Shown: one piece after another, positions 55,344 through 64,000 of the stretch
Layout of the letters: every line of letters begins with the position of its first letter
Position numbering within the stretch: the first letter of the stretch is position 1
Position numbers and translations under genes: made by a program
The notes under the pieces: generated by a model
The model's database searches: none
What the model was told of the DNA's origin: nothing
What the model saw: only the letters and a program-made list of their open reading frames with translations
DNA from: 630D-37 sp037478835
Lineage (GTDB): Bacteria; Chloroflexota; Anaerolineae; Anaerolineales; Villigracilaceae
Reading direction: 5' to 3'
Assembly: GCA_037478835.1 (NCBI GenBank)
Contig: JBBFLV010000006.1
Coordinates: forward strand, 117,469 to 181,468
Length of the DNA stretch: 64,000 nt

Positions 55344-56369
55344 ATGAACATTGCATCGTTTATCCAAAGTGCTGCTTTCCTTGCTTGGGTTGGATTTTTC
55401 GGCATCTTGTTGCTCATGCTGGTACGTTCCAGCCGCCGTGTCTCCGTACGCGGTTGGATACCACCGGCTCTGATCTTGCTCGCCCTCGCCCTCGTGCTCT
55501 CGATCGTCGGCGCCGGGGTGGTGTTCATCAATCCCGAAGAACGCGGGGTGGTTATCTCGGCCATCTCGCCAAAGGGCTACCGCGAACAACCCCTTCAGCC
55601 CGGTATCAACTGGATCGTGCCCTTCCTCGAACAGGTTAAACGCTACCCCATTTCGCGCCAAACCTACACCATGTCCGCCACTCCTGCAGAGGGGCAAGTC
55701 TTCGGAGATGATTCCATCCGCGCCCGCACCAAAGATGGGCAGGAAGTCTACATTGATTCTTCCGTCATCTTCGCCATCGACCCGGAGCACGTGATCGACC
55801 TGCACATTACCTGGCAGGATCGCTATGCCAATGAGCTCGTGCGCCCACTGGCACGCGGCATCATCCGCGATATGGCCTCCCAATACGGCGTGGAAGAGAT
55901 CGTCAGCACCAAGCGTGCCGAGCTGGAGAGAAACATCACGGAAGAGCTGGGGAAAAAACTGCGCGAGAACAACCTGTTGCTGATCGATTTCGTCCTGCGC
56001 GATATCCACTTCAGTGAAGAATATGCCAAAGCCGTGGAACAGAAGCAGATCGCCGAGCAAATGGCGCTCCAGGCACGCTTCGTCGTCGAGCAGAAGAAGC
56101 AGGAAGCCGAACAGGCACGGCAGATCGCTCAAGGTCAAGCCGATGCCGCCGTGATCAAAGCCAAAGGCGAAGCCGAAGCCCGTCTGATCCAGGCCGAAGC
56201 CGAAGCCAAAGCCCTGGCGATGATCGAGGAAGTCCTGCGCAATAACCCCGAACTGCTCCAATACCTGTACATCCTCAAGATTTCCCCCTCCATCCAAACC
56301 CTGATCCTGCCGAGCGGCGCTCCGTTTATCCTACCCCTACCGCAAACCACACCTACGCCCGCGCCCTGA
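55344..56369 (+). CDS. SPFH/prohibitin-family membrane protein
   Basis: A 341-aa protein with two N-terminal spans (about residues 9-31 and 43-62), a prohibitin-like SPFH domain (NPEERGVVISAISPKGYRE, then YPISRQTYTMS) and a long C-terminal coiled coil rich in Ala/Glu/Gln (VVEQKKQEAEQARQIAQGQA). Such proteins form membrane microdomain scaffolds and regulate proteases. The ATG has AGGAGG upstream. It ends 9 bp before selD. Confidence 0.88.
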   Translation: MNIASFIQSAAFLAWVGFFGILLLMLVRSSRRVSVRGWIPPALILLALALVLSIVGAGVVFINPEERGVVISAISPKGYREQPLQPGINWIVPFLEQVKRYPISRQTYTMSATPAEGQVFGDDSIRARTKDGQEVYIDSSVIFAIDPEHVIDLHITWQDRYANELVRPLARGIIRDMASQYGVEEIVSTKRAELERNITEELGKKLRENNLLLIDFVLRDIHFSEEYAKAVEQKQIAEQMALQARFVVEQKKQEAEQARQIAQGQADAAVIKAKGEAEARLIQAEAEAKALAMIEEVLRNNPELLQYLYILKISPSIQTLILPSGAPFILPLPQTTPTPAP

Positions 56370-56378
56370 AAGGAGTCC

Positions 56379-57440
56379 ATGAGCGAAGTCTTTCCCAGCG
56401 GCAAACAAATTCGCCTCACCAGCCTCTCCTCCTGTGCCGGTTGAGCTTCTAAGCTGAATGCGGAAACGCTGGCGCACGTGCTGCGCCCGATTCAAAACAT
56501 CTTCCGCAAAGAAGACTACCCGGACTTGCTGGTCGGCCTGGAAAGCCCCGATGACGCCGCCATCTGGAGGCTGGATGAGGCGCGCGCCCTGGTCGTGACC
56601 ACCGATTTCTTCACCCCCGTGGTGGATGATGCCTACGACTACGGCGCCATCGCCGCTGCCAACAGCCTTTCGGATGTTTATGCGATGGGCGGCGAACCGT
56701 TCCTGGCCTTGAACATCGCCGCCCTCCCGCCGCAATTGCCACAGGAGATCTTGAGCGAAATCCTGCGCGGCGGTGCGGAAACCGCCCGCCAGGCCGGTGT
56801 GGTGATCGCCGGCGGTCATACCATCCAGGATAAAGAACCAAAATACGGCCTGGTAGTGATCGGTTTCGTCCATCCGCAAAAGATGCTCACCAAGGCCGGC
56901 CTGCGCCCCGGCGACCTGCTCGCGCTGACCAAGCCGCTCGGCTTCGGCGTCACCACCACGGCGCTCAAGCAGCAGAAAGCCGCACCGGAAGACGTAGCCG
57001 AAGTGGTGAGCTGGATGAAGCGCCTGAACCGCGAGGCCTCCCGCCTCGCCGTGGAACACGGACTGCGCGCCGCCACCGATATTACCGGCTTTAGCCTGCT
57101 TGGCCATGCTCTGGAAATGGCCAAAGCCTCCGGCCTCGGGCTGGAGATCGAATTCGACCGCATTCCTTTCACCACCGCGGCACGGCACTACGCCGCCCTG
57201 TTCACCTTCCCCGGCGGCGCGCACGATAATCGCCTCTATTTCGGCCAATGGGTGACCTTTGACCCGCCGCGCCCGGAAGAAGAGCAAATGCTCCTCTTCG
57301 ATCCGCAAACCAGCGGCGGCCTGCTCCTGGGCATTCCCCCTGAAAAGCTCACGGCTTTTGAACAGGCCTGCAAAGCCCAAGATGTATTCCTTGCGATTAT
57401 CGGACGCGCGGTGGAGGGCCAAGGAATTAGAGTAAAATAA
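56379..57440 (+). CDS. selD: Selenophosphate synthetase, a selenoprotein with in-frame UGA
   Basis: It makes selenophosphate from selenide and ATP for Sec-tRNA synthesis. Translation from ATG 56379 (AAAGGAG upstream) meets TGA at codon 22 (56442-56444) in SSCAG-U-ASKL, then runs open to 57440, giving 353 aa. The Sec sits where SelD enzymes have the catalytic Cys or Sec, with Lys25 three residues later (the Cys17-x-x-Lys20 spacing of E. coli). Later features are DDAAIWRL, VVTTDFFTPVVDD, NSLSDVYAMGG and TDITGFSLLGH. A caller without Sec decoding would start at 56478 and lose the active site. SelB is encoded 48 kb upstream in the window. Confidence 0.93.
56442..56480 (+). promoter_or_regulatory. 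selD Sec codon and candidate bacterial SECIS
   Basis: The region after TGA can fold: GCCGG just before the UGA pairs with CTGGC near 56476, and AGCTT pairs with AAGCT inside. A small GCG-GAAA-CGC hairpin follows. The exact SelB-binding apical loop is not certain by eye. Confidence 0.5.
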
Positions 57441-57626
57441 AAACGACTTCTCTGCGAAAACGCTCTTGACCGCGAAGTGCACCAAATACACTAAGCAAAT
57501 GCAAAGTATTTTGTCATTTAGCAAGCAAAAATGTCTTATTTTACAAAATTAACTTTGTGTCCTTCGTGCCCTTCGTGGTAAATATGGTTTTTGCAGTCAA
57601 TTCAAAAACGAATTCAACCATAAAAA
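57441..57626. other. Spacer with a short CCTTCGTG repeat
   Basis: The 186-bp AT-rich gap contains gtgtccttcgtgcccttcgtgg (two ccttcgtg units about 57560-57582). No gene is seen. Confidence 0.5.
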
Positions 57627-58922
57627 ATGATCGAACCCGTTAGAGAACTTTCCATCATCTTCCTCCTCCTGTTCTTCCACAGTCTGCTCTCCATGACCGA
57701 AACTGCGTTGCTTTCTCTGCCCAAAGCGCGCCTCCAAGGGAGAGCGGAGACCGATCGCAGGGCACACCAGATCCTGCACCTTCTGGAAAATCCCAATCAG
57801 TTCCTCTCCGCAGTTCAGATCGGCATCACCTTGACCGATCTCCTGCTAGGTGCGATCAGCGGTGCTACCCTGGTCATCTATCTGGAACAGATCTTTCAAA
57901 ACATCCCCTGGATCGCCGCCTACAGTCACACCATCGCCCTGGTGCTGATCGTCCTCGTCATCACTTTCCTCTCTATCGTTCTGGGAGAGCTGGTGCCCAA
58001 GCGCCTGGGGTTGACCTACAACGAGCGCATTGCCCGCTGGATCATCGGGCCGATGCGCCTATTTCTTTTCCTTTTTGCCCCACTGGTGCGATTCCTCGGA
58101 TTTTCAACTGATCTGCTGCTGCGGATGTTGGGAATTCGCGCCGTCGAAGCCCAAGCGGTGAGCGAAGAGGAAATCCGCGTATTGCTCGATCAGGGCACCC
58201 AGGCCGGCGTCTTTGAAGAATCCGAGCAGGAGATGGTGAGCGGCGTCTTTCAGCTCCACGATCAGCGCGTCTATTCCCTGATGACGCCGCGCAGCGAAAT
58301 CGTCTGGTTGGATATTCAGGAACCGATCGAAGAAGCCAAGCGCAAAATCGCCGAAAGCCCCTTCTCGCGCTTTCCCGTCTGCCGCGATGACCTGGATAAC
58401 GTGCTGGGGATCGTCAAAACCCGCGATTTACTCATCCCGCTGCTCGAAGGCCGCCCCATCCGCCTGGAAGATTGCATTCAGCCTGTTGCCTTCATCCCGG
58501 AAACCACCCTCGCCTCGCGCGCCCTGGAAATTTTCCGCGAAAGCAATCGCGAAATGCTCCTGGTGGTCAACGAATTCGGCAGCGTGCAGGGGCTGATCAC
58601 GCTCAACGATCTGCTCTCCGAAATCGTCGGCGATCTAGGGGGCGAAGAGGCCCAGGCCGTTCAGCGCCAGGATGGTTCGTGGTTGCTGGATGGCATGTTG
58701 CCCGTGGACGACTTCAAAGAACTCTTCAACATTCCTCACTTGCCCCAGGAAGAAGAATACGAAACCCTCGGCGGCTTCCTGATGACCATGCTCGGCCGCA
58801 TCCCGCAGGTCGCCGACCGCCTGGAATGGCACAACCTGCGCTTCGAGGTCATGGATATGGACGGCCGCCGCGTCGACAAAGTGCTGGTCACCACACTCCC
58901 CCGCCAGGAGTCCACCTCATGA
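57627..58922 (+). CDS. CNNM/CBS-domain membrane protein (HlyC/CorC family)
   Basis: A 431-aa protein: DUF21/CNNM membrane domain with about four spans (residues 1-180, including SMTETALLSLPKARL and LGELVPKRLGL), a CBS pair (about 200-330; YSLMTPRSEIVWLD, FPVCRDD, EFGSVQGLITLNDL) and a C-terminal CorC_HlyC domain (about 345-425). Family members take part in Mg2+/Co2+ efflux or transport. Its stop overlaps the ggt start (ATGA). Confidence 0.9.
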   Translation: MIEPVRELSIIFLLLFFHSLLSMTETALLSLPKARLQGRAETDRRAHQILHLLENPNQFLSAVQIGITLTDLLLGAISGATLVIYLEQIFQNIPWIAAYSHTIALVLIVLVITFLSIVLGELVPKRLGLTYNERIARWIIGPMRLFLFLFAPLVRFLGFSTDLLLRMLGIRAVEAQAVSEEEIRVLLDQGTQAGVFEESEQEMVSGVFQLHDQRVYSLMTPRSEIVWLDIQEPIEEAKRKIAESPFSRFPVCRDDLDNVLGIVKTRDLLIPLLEGRPIRLEDCIQPVAFIPETTLASRALEIFRESNREMLLVVNEFGSVQGLITLNDLLSEIVGDLGGEEAQAVQRQDGSWLLDGMLPVDDFKELFNIPHLPQEEEYETLGGFLMTMLGRIPQVADRLEWHNLRFEVMDMDGRRVDKVLVTTLPRQESTS

Positions 58923-60538
58923 ACCATCCCTATGCCACCCGTTCGCCGGTCTTCGGACGCAACGGCATGGTCGCCACCTCGCAACCGCTGGCCGTTGCCG
59001 CCGGCCTGCAAATTCTGGAGCGCGGCGGGAACGCCGCCGATGCCGCCATCGCCACCGCCGCGGCGCTCAACGTCACCGAGCCGACCTCCACCGGGCTGGG
59101 CGGCGATTGCTTCGCCCTCTTCTACGAGGCACGCACGCGTCGGGTCTATGCCCTGAACGGGTCCGGCCGCGCCCCGGCCGCGCTCACCCTGGAGCGCTTG
59201 CAAAAGGAAGGCTTCGGCGACTCCCTCCCGCCGTTCCACCCCTATACCATCACCGTCCCCGGCGCCTGTGCCGGCTGGTGCGATCTGCTCGAACGCCACG
59301 GCACGCTTCCGCTGAGCGAAGTGCTCGCCCCGGCCATCCACCTAGCCGAAGAAGGCTTCCCGGTCGCCCCGGTCACGGCGCACTTCTGGCAGCGCGCCGA
59401 AAAGCAACTGCTCCAAGCGCTCAACGGCCGCGAACTGCTGATCGACGGTCAACGCGCCCCGCGTCCCGGCGAGATCTTCCGCAATCCTGGCCTGGCCAAA
59501 ACCCTGCGACGCATCGCCGAAGGTGGCAAAAAGGCCTTTTACGAAGGCGAAATCGCCGAGGCCATCGTCGCGGCCGTACAGCAGGCCGGCGGCTGCCTGA
59601 GCCTGGAAGACCTGGCCGAGCACACCTCCACCTGGGATGAACCGATCTCCATCCGTTACAAAGACTATCGGCTCTGGGAATGTCCGCCCAACGGTCAAGG
59701 ATTGACGGCGCTCCTGGCGCTGGGCATCCTCGAGGGCTTTGAATTGCCCTCCGATCCGCTTTCACCGGAACGTTTGCATCTGGAGATCGAAGCCTTGCGC
59801 CTGGCCTTTGCCGACGCGCGTTATTTCATCGCCGATCCACGGGTAGCGGAAGTGCCGCTCGGATCGTTGCTGGACCCGAGCTACCTCGCCCGTCGTCGAG
59901 CTCTGATTGCGCCGAAGCGTGCCAACCCCCACCTTCCCCACGGCATCCCTTATCCGGCGTCCGATACGGTCTACATGACGGTGGTGGATCGTTGGGGCAA
60001 CGCCTGCTCCTTCATCAACAGCAACTACATGGGCTTCGGCACCGGCATCGTGCCCCGCGGTTGGGGCTTCACGCTGCAGAACCGCGGCCACAATTTCAAC
60101 CTGCAACCCGACCATCCGAACGCTCTGGCGCCGCGCAAACGTCCCTACCACACCATCATCCCCGCCCTGATCACCCATGCCGATGACGACTGCCTCTTCG
60201 CTTCCTTCGGCGTGATGGGCGGCTTCATGCAACCGCAAGGCCACGTTCAGGTCTTCCTGGCGCTGATCGAAAATCGCATGGACCCGCAGGAAGCCCTCGA
60301 TCTGCCGCGCTTTTGCCTGGAAGAAGGCACCGCCGGCAGCCGTGTGGCACTGGAAAGCGGCATTGACTCCGCCACCCTGCAAACCCTGCGCGAATGGGGG
60401 CATGATGTGCGCCCGGTAGAAGGCTGGGAACGCGCCCTCTTCGGACGCGGGCAGGTCATCCTGCGCGATCGTCAAAGCGGCGTCCTGATCGGCGGTTCAG
60501 ATCGGCGCGCCGATGGGTGCGCCATGGCCATTCTGTAA
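58919..60538 (+). CDS. Gamma-glutamyltransferase-like Ntn hydrolase
   Basis: A 539-aa protein of the GGT family that self-cleaves before a conserved Thr to give two subunits. GGNAADAAIATAAALNV and STGLGGDCF mark the large subunit, and SDTVYMTVVDRWGNA the cleavage site, whose Thr would become the nucleophile. There is no signal peptide, so it would act in the cytoplasm, unlike E. coli GGT. The substrate may be a gamma-glutamyl compound or another amide. The start overlaps the CNNM/CBS gene and AGGAG is upstream. Confidence 0.85.
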   Translation: MNHPYATRSPVFGRNGMVATSQPLAVAAGLQILERGGNAADAAIATAAALNVTEPTSTGLGGDCFALFYEARTRRVYALNGSGRAPAALTLERLQKEGFGDSLPPFHPYTITVPGACAGWCDLLERHGTLPLSEVLAPAIHLAEEGFPVAPVTAHFWQRAEKQLLQALNGRELLIDGQRAPRPGEIFRNPGLAKTLRRIAEGGKKAFYEGEIAEAIVAAVQQAGGCLSLEDLAEHTSTWDEPISIRYKDYRLWECPPNGQGLTALLALGILEGFELPSDPLSPERLHLEIEALRLAFADARYFIADPRVAEVPLGSLLDPSYLARRRALIAPKRANPHLPHGIPYPASDTVYMTVVDRWGNACSFINSNYMGFGTGIVPRGWGFTLQNRGHNFNLQPDHPNALAPRKRPYHTIIPALITHADDDCLFASFGVMGGFMQPQGHVQVFLALIENRMDPQEALDLPRFCLEEGTAGSRVALESGIDSATLQTLREWGHDVRPVEGWERALFGRGQVILRDRQSGVLIGGSDRRADGCAMAIL

Positions 60539-60558
60539 ATTTCTCAAGGAGGTCCCTC

Positions 60559-60849
60559 ATGCCTGCATACGTCGTCGTGGATATCGAAGTGACCGACCCG
60601 GAAGGGTATCAGGAATACATCAAGCTCGCCCCGGCAACCGTGGCACAATACGGCGGTCGCTACCTGGCACGCGGCGGACGCACCGAAGTGCTGGAAGGCG
60701 AATGGCAGCCCAAGCGTCTGGTGATCCTGGAATTCGAGAGCATCGAGCAGGCCAAAGCCTGGCTACATTCGCCGGAATACGCCCCGGCGCGTGCCCTGCG
60801 TCACCGCTACGCACGCACGAACATGGTCGTCATCGAAGGCGTGGCATGA
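60559..60849 (+). CDS. DUF1330-family protein
   Basis: A 96-aa dimeric ferredoxin-like alpha-beta protein (YVVVDIEVTDPEGYQEYIKL...GGRYLARGG...LVILEFESIEQAKAWLHSPEY). Its function is not established. AAGGAGG precedes the ATG. Its stop overlaps the next start (ATGA). Confidence 0.88.
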   Translation: MPAYVVVDIEVTDPEGYQEYIKLAPATVAQYGGRYLARGGRTEVLEGEWQPKRLVILEFESIEQAKAWLHSPEYAPARALRHRYARTNMVVIEGVA

Positions 60850-61232
60850 AACGAACGTTCCTCCGTCGTGCCCTGCTCATCCTGGGGCTGTTCGCCCTCT
60901 TCTTCTGGCTCACCGACCTGAACTACCGCCTGCAACGCATTCAGGAACTGGAACGCGAAGCGCGCAAGCTGCGCGCCCAGGTCACCACCCTGGCGCAGAC
61001 CCAAATCGGCCTCCAGGCCCAGCTGACCTACGCCGCCTCGGATCAAGCTGTCGAAGAATGGGCGCGGCGCGAAGCCGGCTACATCCGCGAAGGCGATCAC
61101 CCCGTCGTCCCCTTGCCGGGCCCCGGCGCCACCCCTGCGCTCTTTCCCACCCCCACCGTTGCCGCCCCGACCCGCAGCAACCTGGAGGCCTGGTGGGAAC
61201 TGTTCTTCGGCGAATTCCCGGAAACAAAGTAG
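60846..61232 (+). CDS. FtsB/DivIC-like septum protein
   Basis: A 128-aa protein: one N-terminal span (about residues 8-24), a coiled coil (LQRIQELEREARKLRAQVTTL), then ASDQAVEEWARREAGYIREGDHPVV, the form of the FtsB/DivIC C-terminal motif, and a Pro-rich tail ending before a palindromic repeat. It would join the FtsL-FtsQ divisome subcomplex. Confidence 0.75.
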   Translation: MKRTFLRRALLILGLFALFFWLTDLNYRLQRIQELEREARKLRAQVTTLAQTQIGLQAQLTYAASDQAVEEWARREAGYIREGDHPVVPLPGPGATPALFPTPTVAAPTRSNLEAWWELFFGEFPETK

Positions 61233-61465
61233 CACAGGAGTTGTCCTGTGGTCACAGAACACAAAAACTTATCGTTTGTATTTTTTATGTTGCCAAAACG
61301 TAGCACAGGATTTATCCTGTGCTTTATAAAAATAACGAAATAACGTTAGATTTAATAAGCACAAGATAAATCTTGTGCTACATAAAAGTGGCACAGGATT
61401 TATCCTGTACTACACAAAACCAACAAAATATCGTTAATTTTCGTTGCACAAGATAAATCTTGTGC
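61233..61465. repeat. Array of five palindromic repeats (A and B types)
   Basis: Type A is GCACAGGAT-TT-ATCCTGTGC (61302-61323, 61391-61410; diverged copy 61233-61250). Type B is GCACAAGAT-AA-ATCTTGTGC (61358-61379, 61446-61465). A and B alternate, with similar AT-rich spacers of about 35 bp inside each A-B pair. The first copy abuts the FtsB-like stop codon and may serve as its terminator. Confidence 0.88.
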
Positions 61466-61497
61466 TACTTATGCTAGTTTATAGCCAGGAGACTGCC

Positions 61498-64000
<2,503 letters not shown>

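Noticed and set aside
54885..56297. 470-codon open frame on the minus strand
   Set aside because: It is antisense to the SPFH gene and runs through the tRNA-Glu. The plus-strand frame has clear family motifs and an AGGAGG start.

Overview
The window looks like a chromosomal segment of a Chloroflexota bacterium, most likely of the Anaerolineae. This is inferred from gene content and style: divergent lipoprotein genes, TolB-like propellers, a Sec-decoding pathway, CtaA-CtaB fusion, CHAT/STAND proteins, many purine/pyrimidine minisatellites and AGGAGG-type ribosome sites. No rRNA gene is present to test it.

Layout. 1-6 kb: the tail of an unknown gene, then a minus-strand group of ftsY, prfB (with the +1 programmed frameshift), a 43-aa DltX-like membrane microprotein, an acyl carrier protein, a fatty-acyl-AMP ligase and hisS. 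5.9-16.2 kb: coiled-coil protein, selB, an SRAP/HMCES abasic-site protein, an MFS exporter, a GH13 enzyme, a TetR-controlled epimerase with a 32-bp operator, and a metallo-beta-lactamase fold hydrolase. 16.7-24.2 kb (cluster A): a ParA/MinD-like ATPase, a small winged-helix protein, a transporter, a GNAT, and two membrane sensors that have no output domain. 24.4-34.5 kb (cluster B): truncated SBP, a two-domain nucleotide cyclase, and a tightly coupled minus-strand operon of PrsW-like protease, cNMP-binding protein, a second ParA-like ATPase, a zinc protein and a second winged-helix protein. This is preceded by an ECF sigma/anti-sigma pair and a GGQG-repeat propeller lipoprotein.

35.6-49.1 kb: a DISARM-like defence locus (SNF2 helicase, four-helix-bundle protein, Eco57I-type methyltransferase, DEAD helicase with DUF1998). 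It is riddled with in-frame CTCTCCCGCTCTC-type minisatellites, and the last tract puts the helicase C-terminus out of frame. 49-61 kb: housekeeping genes (two tRNA-Glu, tyrS, ctaAB, pyrG, roadblock protein, SPFH protein, selD with an in-frame Sec codon, CNNM/CBS protein, ggt, DUF1330, FtsB-like). 61.2-64 kb: an array of palindromic repeats and a CHAT-STAND-TPR protein cut by the window end.

The best candidate for an undescribed system is the pair of clusters A and B. Each encodes a ParA-like ATPase whose signature lysine is replaced by arginine, a small winged-helix protein, and sensors (Cache, HAMP-GAF, or cNMP-binding) that end in the same gap-free tail of about 40 residues with a D-[YF]-F-x-x-L-Q core. 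I infer that the tail is the shared output or docking element linking diverse inputs, including a cyclic nucleotide made by the neighbouring cyclase, to the ParA/winged-helix pair. The second candidate is the dlt-like microprotein/ACP/ligase trio. The third is repeat-driven frame switching of the defence helicase.
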